NCBI RefSeq assembly: GCF_012927165.1
Contig: NZ_JABBGA010000001.1
Span: forward strand, 248,001-312,000
DNA length: 64,000 bases
Direction: 5' to 3'
DNA from: Zoogloea dura
Lineage (GTDB): Bacteria; Pseudomonadota; Gammaproteobacteria; Burkholderiales; Rhodocyclaceae
The translations under genes and the position numbers were made by a program. A model generated the notes under the pieces. It had not been told where the DNA came from. It worked only from the letters and a program-made list of their open reading frames with translations, and ran no database searches. Of the stretch, positions 16,333-24,189 are shown one piece after another (positions within the stretch are counted from its first letter, which is position 1; every line of letters begins with the position of its first letter).

Positions 16333-17649
16333 ATGCGCCTGGACGACCTGCACCTCTGGTTTCTTGCCGACCCGGCCACCCCACGCTACGTCGGCGCCCT
16401 GAAACTGGTTTCGGCCGGCAAGGGCGTCTCGCTGCACTACGCCAGGGCGTGGCTGGACAGCGGGTTTGCGCTGAGCGAGGACCTGCCCCTGATCGATACC
16501 GAATTCCTTCCGCCGGGACGCTTGTCGGCTGATTCACAACGTGCGGTTGGTGCGGTCGATGATGCCCGGCCGGACCGCTGGGGCGAGAAGGTCATCCGCT
16601 TCGTGGACAAGCCCCGGCGCCTCTCCCTGATGGAGTACCTCTACTACGCGGGCGACGACCGCTTCGGTGCCCTCGGCGTATCCACCTCACCGATAAGCTA
16701 CAGCCCGAGGGCAGGGGGGGCCTTGCCCCGGCTGGAGGACGCGCAACAGCTCAGCGAGGTGGTGGCCAAGATCGAAGCTTCGGAGCCCCTCAACGCGCTG
16801 GAGGCAAAGATCATTGCCGGTGGCGGCAGTCCGCTCGGTGGCGCAAAGCCCAAGGCGCTCATCGATATCAATGGCGAGCAGTGGGTCATCAAGTTCTTCA
16901 ACCATGAGCCCGTCGATACACCGCTTATCGAGCATGCCACGATGACGCTGGCCGGGCGCGCCGGCATCAGCGTTGCCGAGACGCGGGTCATCCACCTCGC
17001 TGACGCCAATGCGCTTGCGGTACGCCGCTTCGACCGCGAGGAGGGGCGGCGCATTCACAGCATCTCGGCGGGCACGGCCATCCGTGCCGGCACACCGTCC
17101 GGCGCAGAGCCCGAAATGGGCTACCCCGGGCTGGCGCGGATTCTGCGCCGCGTGGGAATCACCCAGGACGACACCCACCAGCGGGATGCGCGTGAGCTTT
17201 TCCGCCGGATGGTGTTCAACATCCTGGTGGACAACACCGATGACCACGAAAAAAACCACTCCCTGTTGGTCGCTCATCCCTTCGAGCATGGCCGCCTGAA
17301 GCTGGCGCCGGCCTATGACGTCCTGCCAACCAACTCGGGGCAGGGCTACCAGGAGTTCATCTGTGGCACTTACGGTCGGGATTCGACGCTCGGGAACGCG
17401 ATGTCGCAGTGCGAGGCCTTCGGCCTGCTGCCTGCAGAGGCCGCGGCCGAGGTGGAGGGCGTGATTGCCGTTGTCAACACGTGGCAGGCGCACTTTGCCC
17501 GGGTTGGCGTGTCGGCGCGCGACATCGAAAGCCTGGCAGAGCGCATCGATGGTGCAGAGCTCCACGCGCAGCGCACCGGATTCGACCCGGCGGGGTTTCA
17601 GGCTGCGCCAGCCAGGAAGCCGCGAAGCAGTCCGTTTCGGCGTATGTGA
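16333..17649 (+). CDS. HipA-like serine/threonine kinase (type II toxin)
   Basis: 438 residues, near the usual length, starting one base after the hipB stop. The N-terminal subdomain (about 1-100) has the HipA_N pattern SADSQRAVG...DARPDRWGEKVI. The kinase core shows the glycine-rich GGAKPKALI, the Lys in WVIKFF, the catalytic loop NTDDHEKNHSLL and the metal-binding Asp of LAPAYDVLPT. In E. coli HipA phosphorylates glutamyl-tRNA synthetase and causes growth arrest; the target of this member is unknown. All catalytic motifs are intact, so it should be active. GC content matches the neighbours. Confidence 0.88.
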   Translation: MRLDDLHLWFLADPATPRYVGALKLVSAGKGVSLHYARAWLDSGFALSEDLPLIDTEFLPPGRLSADSQRAVGAVDDARPDRWGEKVIRFVDKPRRLSLMEYLYYAGDDRFGALGVSTSPISYSPRAGGALPRLEDAQQLSEVVAKIEASEPLNALEAKIIAGGGSPLGGAKPKALIDINGEQWVIKFFNHEPVDTPLIEHATMTLAGRAGISVAETRVIHLADANALAVRRFDREEGRRIHSISAGTAIRAGTPSGAEPEMGYPGLARILRRVGITQDDTHQRDARELFRRMVFNILVDNTDDHEKNHSLLVAHPFEHGRLKLAPAYDVLPTNSGQGYQEFICGTYGRDSTLGNAMSQCEAFGLLPAEAAAEVEGVIAVVNTWQAHFARVGVSARDIESLAERIDGAELHAQRTGFDPAGFQAAPARKPRSSPFRRM

Positions 17650-17655
17650 CGAGAG

Positions 17656-17964
17656 ATGGTGATGAATGGATTGGCCTTGCTGGTAGTGCTGCCGACCTGG
17701 TGGGCAATGTCCGTCAGGCTTGCCACGCAGGAGCAGCGAGCCTGGGCGTGCCAGCTCAAGGGCGCGGCCTTTTCGGCGTTTCAGCTGGCGGTGATGCTCG
17801 GCTTGATCCATCTGGACACCTGGTGGGCCGACCTGATCTACGTGTTCCTGATGCTGGCCACCGGCAACATGGTGCTGGAGGCGGTGGCGCAACGTTTTCC
17901 GCGCAGCGTCCTCGGCGCCTGGTGGTTGCGTCAGAAAGCGGCTGCAGGCCGTCGGGCGGGCTGA
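17656..17964 (+). CDS. Small membrane protein, unknown
   Basis: 102 residues, starting 6 nt after hipA. Three hydrophobic segments (GLALLVVLPTWWAMSVRLA, FSAFQLAVMLGLIHL and LIYVFLMLATGNMVLEAV) and a basic C-terminus. No family recognised. Its closeness to hipA suggests co-transcription, but a role in the module is not shown. Confidence 0.5.
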   Translation: MVMNGLALLVVLPTWWAMSVRLATQEQRAWACQLKGAAFSAFQLAVMLGLIHLDTWWADLIYVFLMLATGNMVLEAVAQRFPRSVLGAWWLRQKAAAGRRAG

Positions 17965-18009
17965 GGGCACAGACCCGGCTGCCAGCAACCCCCTTTTCCA
18001 CCATTCAAC

Positions 18010-18037
18010 ACTTCTGAAAATTACTGTTTTCAGAAGT
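18010..18037. repeat. Perfect 11-bp inverted repeat
   Basis: ACTTCTGAAAA and its complement around the loop TTACTG. AT-rich arms and no following T-run on either strand argue for a protein-binding site rather than a terminator. Lies 175 nt upstream of the mscS-like gene. Confidence 0.5.
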
Positions 18038-18078
18038 ATGAAATACCTGTCGGAAGCACCTCTTTCCCTCCCCGATTT

Positions 18079-18098
18079 CACAAGATCGAAATCTTGTG
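18079..18098. repeat. 8-bp inverted repeat with CGAA loop
   Basis: CACAAGAT-CGAA-ATCTTGTG, a compact hairpin in the region before the mscS-like gene. Could be a short hairpin in the leader or the end of the upstream transcript; no T-run follows. Confidence 0.4.
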
Positions 18099-18150
18099 TC
18101 TCTTGGCCAGGCATCGGGGTTCAGCCACTCCTCGCGATGGAATAATGCCG

Positions 18151-18192
18151 CGTTTCGGTGCCGGGCGCCCGCCGGTGTCCGGCACCGAAACG
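18151..18192 (+). promoter_or_regulatory. Large stem-loop in the leader of the mscS-like gene
   Basis: A 14-bp perfect stem, CGTTTCGGTGCCGG and its complement, with a 14-nt GC-rich loop. It ends 8 nt before GGAG and 19 nt before the start codon. In the mRNA it would sit close to the ribosome site and could affect initiation or RNA stability. Confidence 0.5.
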
Positions 18193-18211
18193 GCAACGCA
18201 GGAGACCCATC

Positions 18212-19732
18212 ATGCACATTCCCTTCCTGAGTGCAGAGGCGCCGTTTGCCCTGTTGGCGATGGCGCTCTCTGCGCTTGTCCTTTTCCGGCGTCTTTCGAC
18301 CCTGCGTCGCTCACTCACCAATACCGCCGTCTTTTTCGCGATCTGCCTGCTGGGAGATCTGCTCGCGGGACTCCTCGACGGGATGTTGCAGCCACGCCTG
18401 CTGCGCTGGATACGGGAGTTGGCGGTCTTCGGCGAAGGGCTCGCCGTCATCCGCTACCTGGGCCTGGCTCTGTCTGAGATCGTGCTGGCCCGCCTGCGTG
18501 TGAGGGTCTCGGGCATTCTCGTGGATATTCTGGTGATTGCCGGCTATGTCCTGTGGGGCTTCGTCCGTCTCAACCTGGCTGGCGTGGAGTTCACCGCCCT
18601 GTTTGCAACCTCGGCCATCGTGACGGCGGTGCTGGCCATCTCCATGCAGGAAACCCTGGGCAACCTGCTCGGCGGCCTGGCCCTGCAGATGGACAATTCC
18701 CTGGAGATCGGGGACTGGATCGAAATGGAGAATCTGGCTGGCCAGGTCACCGACATACAGTGGCGCTACACGACCATCCTGATGCGCAACGGCGCAAAAA
18801 TGGTCGTTCCCAACAGCCAGCTGATGCGCAACCGCTACGCCGTGATATGCGATCACAAATCGCAGCCGACCCGGCAGAGGCGCAGCATCAGTTTCAACGT
18901 GGATCTGAGCATCCCGCCCTCCAGGGTGATTGATACGGTCCTGCATGATATTCAGGCTGCCACCATTCCTAATGTCAGCCTCCTCCCTGCCCCCCAATGC
19001 CTGCTGACCAGTTTTGGTGCCGGCTACGTGACCTACGAGCTGCGCTATTGGCTGATCGACCCGGGGCCCGACGCTGTCACCGATTCCGATATCCGCCGCC
19101 ATATCCTCGCCTCGCTCCAGCGTGCGGGGATACGCCTGGCCCTTTCGGATCGGATCGTGCATCTGGTGCAGCAGGGCAAGAGGCATCGCAAGGACGTGAA
19201 TGCCAGGGAATTGCAGCGGCGCCTCGATGCCATTGCGAGGATCGATCTTTTTGCGAAGCTGTCGGATGAGGAGAAGCTCGAGCTCGCCCGACACCTCATC
19301 AATTCGCCTTTTGCCAAGGGCGACATCATGACCCAGCAAGGTGCCGTGGCACATTGGCTGTACATCATCGTCAGCGGCGAGGCCGAGGCTTGGTGGCAGC
19401 CGCCGGATGGTGGTGCCGCGCACTGCATGGACAAGGAACACCTTGGCAGTGTCTTTGGAGAGCTCGGCCTGATGACTGGCGAACCGCGCCGCGCCACGGT
19501 GGTTGCGCTGACCGACGTGGAGGCCTACAGGCTCGACAAGGCTGGTTTCGAAAAGGTCATCCGGGCTCGCCCCGAGCTGGCGGAAGGTATTTCTGGCCTC
19601 CTGGAACAACATCTCGCGCATTTCCAGACGCTGGAGCGGGAATACACCCAGTCGAAGCTCGACGACCTGGTCGGCCATCGCAACCAGTCCGCAGCCCTCA
19701 GTAAGCGGATCCGCGACTTCTTCGGGCTGTGA
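18212..19732 (+). CDS. MscS-family mechanosensitive channel with C-terminal cyclic-nucleotide-binding domain
   Basis: 506 residues from ATG 18212, with GGAG 7 nt upstream. Several membrane helices fill residues 1-165. The pore-lining helix and MscS signature (AVLAISMQETLGNLLGGLAL), then LEIGDWIEMENLAGQVTDIQ and VPNSQLMRN, form the conserved beta domain. Residues about 355-480 form a CRP-like cyclic-nucleotide-binding domain with FGELGLMTGEPRRATVVA, the phosphate-binding cassette. Related bacterial channels (bCNG subfamily) open on ligand rather than on tension. It stands alone, behind a leader with several inverted repeats. Which nucleotide it binds cannot be told. Confidence 0.88.
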   Translation: MHIPFLSAEAPFALLAMALSALVLFRRLSTLRRSLTNTAVFFAICLLGDLLAGLLDGMLQPRLLRWIRELAVFGEGLAVIRYLGLALSEIVLARLRVRVSGILVDILVIAGYVLWGFVRLNLAGVEFTALFATSAIVTAVLAISMQETLGNLLGGLALQMDNSLEIGDWIEMENLAGQVTDIQWRYTTILMRNGAKMVVPNSQLMRNRYAVICDHKSQPTRQRRSISFNVDLSIPPSRVIDTVLHDIQAATIPNVSLLPAPQCLLTSFGAGYVTYELRYWLIDPGPDAVTDSDIRRHILASLQRAGIRLALSDRIVHLVQQGKRHRKDVNARELQRRLDAIARIDLFAKLSDEEKLELARHLINSPFAKGDIMTQQGAVAHWLYIIVSGEAEAWWQPPDGGAAHCMDKEHLGSVFGELGLMTGEPRRATVVALTDVEAYRLDKAGFEKVIRARPELAEGISGLLEQHLAHFQTLEREYTQSKLDDLVGHRNQSAALSKRIRDFFGL

Positions 19733-19804
19733 TGGTGCCAGCCTGTCTTGCTGGCACGGCTGACCTGCGGTTTTCGTTATGCGGCCATAAGAACTATCGA
19801 ACCA

Positions 19805-19899
19805 GGTGGAGGCAATCAGCTTGTACTATGGTTACGTCTCCTCCACCCTCCTCCTTTGGTGTGGATTAAGCCCGGGTCTTTTGATCCGGGCATTTTTTT
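19805..19899 (+). ncRNA. Candidate small RNA or structured 3' end after the mscS-like gene
   Basis: A first stem (GGTGGAGG 19805-19812 with CCTCCACC 19840-19847) encloses a 27-nt loop; 22 nt later comes a textbook terminator (19870-19899). Together they would form a compact RNA of about 95 nt. No open reading frame with a good start fills it. No promoter could be pinned down, so it may instead be a processed 3' end of the upstream mRNA. It matches no RNA family I know, including 6S. Confidence 0.35.
19870..19899 (+). terminator. Rho-independent terminator
   Basis: Nine-bp stem (GCCCGGGTC with GATCCGGGC, one G-U pair), TTTT loop and a run of seven T. Points rightward; ends transcription from the mscS-like gene or from the candidate small RNA. 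Confidence 0.9.
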
Positions 19900-19928
19900 G
19901 TCATTTGAGGCAAAAGCATATCCGGGAA

Positions 19929-20972
19929 CTAGATGGGCTTCTTCCTGAATTGCGCCAGCTCGGCCAGTGCTTCCGCCAAGGATGCCTCGGCCTTCTGGGC
20001 CCTGACCGTCTCGGCCAGGCGAACCTCTTCCACCGCCCTGGCCCGCGCTTCGGCGGCGGCGACGGCCGACTCCTTGCCGTGAGCCGCCTCACTGGCCACC
20101 TTGAGCTGGGCCTGCAGCCGCTCAATCCGTCCTTCGGCCGCAGCCAGGGAGGTTTCGGTCTGGCGGGAGCGTGATACGGCCTCCCGCAGGGCCGCCTTGG
20201 CTTCCTCGGTCTGCTCGCGCAGGCGGGCCTCCCGGTCTTCCCGATTGGCGAGCTGCTGGCGCATCGTGGTGATTTCCCCCAGCTTCTCCTGGCGCACCTG
20301 GTCGATCTGCTTCAGGAGCATGTCGCGGTCGATGGCGCTGCGCTCCTGCTCTTCCTTGATCGCCGCGCTGTAACGGTCGCGGTCGCTCTGCAGCAGGCGG
20401 GTCAGGCGTTCTGATTCTGCCGCGAACTTCTGTTCGCGCTGCTCGGCGGCATCCTCCAGGAGCTTGACCCGGGTCTCCAGCCCTTCGCGCTGACGCAGGA
20501 ATTCCAGGGCCTGGTTGCGCAGGTCGTTGATGGTGATGTCACGGCTCTGCACCGCGGCATCCAGCACCTCTATTCTGGTGGCTGTGGCGCCTGCCTCCGC
20601 TTCCATCCTGGCAATTTGTTCCAGCGCATCGGCCAGCCGGCTCTCAATGAGCTTCTGCTCCCGTTCGAGCGCCTCCCTCTGGCTGGCGAAGAGTTGCTCG
20701 GCATGCTGCAGGGACAGTGACCAGACCTTGCTCATCAGGGTGTCCGCGGACGAGACGAGCTCGTCGGGCATGCCGGGAACGCTCCGCTGCCGGAAGAACG
20801 CGGCCCCCGTCTCACGCCGCCACTGATCGATGTAGCGCTGGACGATCTCGCTGGAGCCCTTGTTGCCGAGCTCTGCGTAGACCAAGTTGAAAGATGGGTT
20901 CTCGCCGGCGGAGAGCAGCTGGAAACAGATCTGCTCTACCGCTTCGAATGCGACGCTACTACTGCGAGCCAT
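19929..20972 (-). CDS. KfrA-like DNA-binding coiled-coil protein
   Basis: 347 residues. The N-terminal 110 residues (FEAVEQICFQLLSAGENPSF then VYAELGNKGSSEIVQRYIDQ) match the KfrA N-terminal DNA-binding domain. The rest, about residues 120-345, is one long coiled coil of Arg, Glu, Ala and Gln heptads. In plasmid RK2 KfrA is an autorepressor that also helps partitioning. Here it is chromosomal, 135 nt behind a tyrosine recombinase on the same strand, with an inverted repeat in its own promoter region (21025-21042). Recombinase and KfrA-like genes travelling together suggests an integrated element; that is inferred. Confidence 0.8.
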   Translation of the reverse strand: MARSSSVAFEAVEQICFQLLSAGENPSFNLVYAELGNKGSSEIVQRYIDQWRRETGAAFFRQRSVPGMPDELVSSADTLMSKVWSLSLQHAEQLFASQREALEREQKLIESRLADALEQIARMEAEAGATATRIEVLDAAVQSRDITINDLRNQALEFLRQREGLETRVKLLEDAAEQREQKFAAESERLTRLLQSDRDRYSAAIKEEQERSAIDRDMLLKQIDQVRQEKLGEITTMRQQLANREDREARLREQTEEAKAALREAVSRSRQTETSLAAAEGRIERLQAQLKVASEAAHGKESAVAAAEARARAVEEVRLAETVRAQKAEASLAEALAELAQFRKKPI

Positions 20973-21024
20973 GGAACATTCCTCGGTTGCGCGATGACAT
21001 CAAAATTCACATCCGAAAAATAAC

Positions 21025-21042
21025 ATACGTGTACGTTCGTAT
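21025..21042 (-). promoter_or_regulatory. Inverted repeat upstream of the KfrA-like gene, probable operator
   Basis: ATACG-N8-CGTAT, part of a run of ACGT and CGT repeats (21025-21049) that is AT-richer than the surroundings and lies 53-70 bp upstream of the start. Autoregulation through such repeats is known for KfrA. Confidence 0.5.
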
Positions 21043-21107
21043 AACGTTTAATTTGCAACGGTAAGGGCCACCCGAATCCCGCGCAGGCTGTTGTTGCCCC
21101 GAGGCCG

Positions 21108-22337
21108 TTAGCCTGGCTTGCTTCCTGCCCAGGGCAGGCGCTGCTTCTGGGATTCATCATGCCAGCGCTCTTCCTCTTCGTGGATGTAGCGCTGGGTCGT
21201 GCGGGCGTCCGTGTGGCGGGCGTCCTTCTGTACGAAGCGCTCGTCGATGCCACTGTCGAGCTTGGCTGTGATGCCCGTATGACGGCCCCAGTGCGCCGAG
21301 GCGGCACGCAGCTTTTCCTTCTTGTGCTCGGCGTCCGGCGGCAGCAGCTCTGCCGCGGCATGGAAGATCTTCTTGAGGACTTGGTTCAGGCGCCGGGCGG
21401 TGATCGGACTGCCGTCCTTTACCGAGACCAAGATCGGCGTGGTGTCGTCACGACGGGGCACTGCGCTTAGCCCGAGATGTTTCCGGTAGCGGATGAGCGC
21501 CTGCAGCATGTCGTCGGCCACCGGGACCTTGGCCTTCTTACCCCCCTTCCCCACCACATGCCACCACCAGCGCCCACGCTCCTCGCGGAAGCTGTTCATG
21601 CGGTGACTTTCGAGCTCGCCGGCGCGGGGGGCCAGCATGTACAGGGTGGCGGCGAGAAATCGGGCGCGCTCGTACTCGTCCTTGCCGCGCTCTGCATCCC
21701 GCGGCATGGCTTCGATTGCGCTGGTCACTGCCTGCCACATCTGTTCATCCAGGAAGCGCTCGATCTTCTCGACCTCATCCGTCGAGGCGACGGCGCGCAG
21801 GGGGCCGGCCGCTTCGGCGGACATCTTGCGGCGGCGCTGCCGGATCAGTCCCAGCGGGTTACCCATCAGATAGCCCGCATCGACGAGATAGCGCATCAGG
21901 GAGTTGATAGCGGCCATCGCCGTCAGCACGGCGCTCTCGCTGAGCGGTCCCACAAATGGCCGCCAGCGCTCCGAGACCCGCTCGACCTTGGCGCCACACC
22001 ACAGGCTCGCGGGTTGGGGGTCGGCAAGGAAGTTCAGGTAGCCCTCGAAATCCTGGCGATTCAGACTGGACAGGGGTTTGCCACAGTCGATCAATGACCA
22101 GAGCAGCAGGCGTTCGCACTCCCGTTGATAGATCCGGTAGGTGCCGGGGGAGCGGTCGTACTCGGTGAGGAAGCAGCGGATTGCCTCCGCATCGGTTCTG
22201 GCCGAGATCTGCAGCCGGGCGGGGTCGGCACGATTCTCGCCAAGGCTGCCGTCAAGTCCGGCGGGAATGAGGACCTCATCGAGAGGGCGGACGGGAATAA
22301 CGGGAGGCTGCGCGGGGCTGGGGTTTGGCGGATTCAT
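21108..22337 (-). CDS. Tyrosine recombinase / integrase
   Basis: 409 residues. An N-terminal SAM-like core-binding domain (about 50-170) is followed by the catalytic domain with all key residues: Arg in LAPRAGELESHR (near 237), Lys in GKGGKKAKVPV (near 267), His-x-x-Arg in AHWGRHTG (near 356), His in DARHTD (near 379) and nucleophile Tyr in TTQRYIHEEE (near 388). It cuts and rejoins DNA at specific sites. A KfrA-like gene follows on the same strand. A near-perfect LexA box lies 58 bp upstream of the start, so expression may rise on DNA damage. No repeat that would mark attachment sites was found; it may be the remnant or core of an island. Confidence 0.85.
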   Translation of the reverse strand: MNPPNPSPAQPPVIPVRPLDEVLIPAGLDGSLGENRADPARLQISARTDAEAIRCFLTEYDRSPGTYRIYQRECERLLLWSLIDCGKPLSSLNRQDFEGYLNFLADPQPASLWCGAKVERVSERWRPFVGPLSESAVLTAMAAINSLMRYLVDAGYLMGNPLGLIRQRRRKMSAEAAGPLRAVASTDEVEKIERFLDEQMWQAVTSAIEAMPRDAERGKDEYERARFLAATLYMLAPRAGELESHRMNSFREERGRWWWHVVGKGGKKAKVPVADDMLQALIRYRKHLGLSAVPRRDDTTPILVSVKDGSPITARRLNQVLKKIFHAAAELLPPDAEHKKEKLRAASAHWGRHTGITAKLDSGIDERFVQKDARHTDARTTQRYIHEEEERWHDESQKQRLPWAGSKPG

Positions 22338-22380
22338 GCCCGCAGTTTAGCCGCAGGATGCACCTGGTACGCAAGAGGCC

Positions 22381-22415
22381 TTGCCTCTCATGGGTTACTG
22401 TATATAATCACAGTT
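22381..22415 (+). promoter_or_regulatory. LexA box overlapping a strong sigma-70 type promoter
   Basis: TACTGTATATAATCACAGTT (22396-22415) matches the E. coli-type LexA consensus, with CTG-N10-CAG at 22398-22413. A perfect -10 TATAAT (22403-22408) lies inside it and TTGCCT (22381-22386) 16 bp upstream is a fair -35. The promoter points right, to a 57-residue gene whose start is about 95 nt downstream. The palindrome also lies 58 bp upstream of the leftward recombinase gene and could control it as well. Confidence 0.82.
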
Positions 22416-22510
22416 ACGGTGTTTCCTGATCCCAGGCAGGCAGGAAAGCCCCGATCATCTGGCGCAAGAAATGTAAGGCGCCTCAACCGGTTATCTGGAA
22501 GGAGTCCAGC

Positions 22511-22684
22511 ATGGAAACCCTGATTTGTCGCATCCTCATGGTGAGTGGTCTGGTGGTTGGCGTTCTGCTGGCAGGCGGCCAGGGCGCGCAGGCCGTGGTT
22601 CCCGCCCTGCTTGCCCTGGTAGGGGTTGGTGTCCTCCGTCGAGTGGCGCCGTCACTGCCCTGGCGTCTGGGGCGTCACTTCTGA
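22511..22684 (+). CDS. SOS-controlled small hydrophobic protein, 57 residues, unknown
   Basis: Starts at ATG 22511 with AAGGAG 7 nt upstream and ends at TGA 22682-22684. One continuous hydrophobic stretch covers residues 9-40 (ILMVSGLVVGVLLAGGQGAQ, then AVVPALLALVGVGV), followed by a basic tail (LRRVAPSLPWRLGRHF). This is the form of small membrane toxins or stress proteins. The promoter about 95 nt upstream is covered by a LexA box. SOS-induced hydrophobic peptides such as TisB depolarise the membrane and cause persistence in E. coli, but this protein has no visible sequence likeness to TisB beyond form. Function is unknown. Confidence 0.65.
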   Translation: METLICRILMVSGLVVGVLLAGGQGAQAVVPALLALVGVGVLRRVAPSLPWRLGRHF

Positions 22685-22741
22685 TGCAGGCTGGCGGCTC
22701 GCTTCCCGGCGGAAGCAGGCCTTCGCCTGCCGCGCTGCCGG

Positions 22742-23410
22742 TCAGCGCCCTTGGGTGGCCCTGGCCTTGCGCTCGGCCTGGATCAGGCCCGCGATGTCGG
22801 TGTTGCGGTTCTTGATGGCCCAGCTCTCGGCGCTCTCCTTCTGGTCATTCAAGGTGTCGAGGTCAGCCCCCGCCCTGAGCAGACGGGCCACGACCTCCTC
22901 GTGGCCGTTGCGTGCGGCAAACATCAGCGGCGTGGCCTGGTTGGGGGCCTTGGTGTTCGGGTTGGCGCCCTTGGCGAGGAGCAGCTCGACGATGGCCAGG
23001 CGGCCTTCGAAGGCGGCGTAGAGCAAGGGGTTCCAGCCATCGTGGCTGAAATCTGCCCCCGCTCCGAGCAGCAGGCTGGCCACTTCGGTATGCCCCTTCA
23101 GGCTGGCCAGCATCAGGGCGCTGTCACCCGCGGCATTGCGTGAATTGAGTTTGATGCCGCGCTGGCGGAGCAGCTCTGCCACCACCTTCGGCTGATCTTC
23201 CCGGGCGGCCAGGATCAGGAGGCTGTTGCCGTTCTCGTCAGTGGAGTTGGCATCCATGCCCTTGGCAACCTGGCGGGAGACCTCTCTCGCATCGCCCAGC
23301 TTGGCGGCGTTCAGAAGATCGTCGAGGGTGTCGGCCCTGACGGGCAGGGACAGCTGCAGCGCCATCAGGGCTGCCAGCAGGTGGCGGAGGCGAAGACGGG
23401 GTGAGTTCAT
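22742..23410 (-). CDS. Exported ankyrin-repeat protein
   Basis: 222 residues. A signal peptide (LLAALMALQLSLPVRA) is followed by four to five ankyrin repeats of about 33 residues: GNSLLILAAREDQPKVVAEL, GDSALMLASLKGHTEVASLL, WNPLLYAAFEGRLAIVELLL and TPLMFAARNGHEEVVARLLR. Its start overlaps the tatD stop by 4 nt (ATGA), so it is the last gene of the mltG-tmk-holB-pilZ-tatD operon. Ankyrin repeats bind proteins; the partner, presumably in the periplasm, is unknown. Confidence 0.82.
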   Translation of the reverse strand: MNSPRLRLRHLLAALMALQLSLPVRADTLDDLLNAAKLGDAREVSRQVAKGMDANSTDENGNSLLILAAREDQPKVVAELLRQRGIKLNSRNAAGDSALMLASLKGHTEVASLLLGAGADFSHDGWNPLLYAAFEGRLAIVELLLAKGANPNTKAPNQATPLMFAARNGHEEVVARLLRAGADLDTLNDQKESAESWAIKNRNTDIAGLIQAERKARATQGR

Positions 23411-24180
23411 GACGGTCTGGCGTCCTTGAATAGGCGGAAGAAGTTGTTCGTGGTGGCCTCTGCGATGGTCGGCAGATTCGCACCACGGGCATTGGCCACA
23501 GCCTCCGCTACATGGCGTACGTAAGCCGGCTGGTTGGTCTTGCCCCGGAAGGGCATGGGCGCCAGATAGGGCGCATCGGTCTCCACCAGCAGTCTGTCCA
23601 GGGGGACGAAGCGCGCAACCTCGCGCAGGGATTCTGCGTTCTTGAAGCTGACGATGCCCGAAAACGATATGTAGAAGCCCAGGTCGAGGGCCTGCTCGGC
23701 GACCTCCCGGCTCTCGGTGAAGCAGTGCATGACGCCACCCGGCTGATCAGCTCCCTCCTCCCTCATCAGGCGCAGGGTGTCGGCCGCGGAGTCGCGGGTA
23801 TGGATGATCAGCGGCTTGTTGCAGCGCCGGGCGGCGCGGATATGGGTACGGAAGCGTTCGCGCTGCCACTCGGGGGCGTCCTTGTGCCAGTAGTAGTCGA
23901 GCCCGGTCTCGCCGATGGCGATCACTTTGGGATGAGCGGCCAGTTCGAGCAGGCGCGCTTCATCGGGCTCTTCCACTTCGGCATTGTCCGGGTGCACGCC
24001 TACCGAGGCGAACAGGTTGGCATGACGTTCGGCCAGGCCGATCACGCCAGCCAGGGTCTCCAGCTTCACGCTGACACACAGGGCGTGGGTGACGCCTTTT
24101 TCGGCCATGTTGGCCAGCATGGTGTCCTCGTCGGCGATCAGGTCGGGAAAGTCGAGGTGGCAGTGGGAATCAACGAGCAT
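23407..24180 (-). CDS. tatD: TatD-family metal-dependent deoxyribonuclease
   Basis: 257 residues, usual length. Metal ligands and motifs of the TatD/amidohydrolase fold are all visible: DSHCHLDF at residue 4, GVHPDNA near 66, GETGLDYYW near 92, IHTRDSAADT near 130, MHCFTES near 154 and ETDAPYLAP near 205. TatD enzymes are 3'-to-5' DNases linked to repair of oxidative damage. The order holB-pilZ-tatD is conserved in beta- and gammaproteobacteria. Nine bases separate it from pilZ. Confidence 0.93.
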   Translation of the reverse strand: MLVDSHCHLDFPDLIADEDTMLANMAEKGVTHALCVSVKLETLAGVIGLAERHANLFASVGVHPDNAEVEEPDEARLLELAAHPKVIAIGETGLDYYWHKDAPEWQRERFRTHIRAARRCNKPLIIHTRDSAADTLRLMREEGADQPGGVMHCFTESREVAEQALDLGFYISFSGIVSFKNAESLREVARFVPLDRLLVETDAPYLAPMPFRGKTNQPAYVRHVAEAVANARGANLPTIAEATTNNFFRLFKDARPS

Positions 24181-24189
24181 TGCTGGAAA

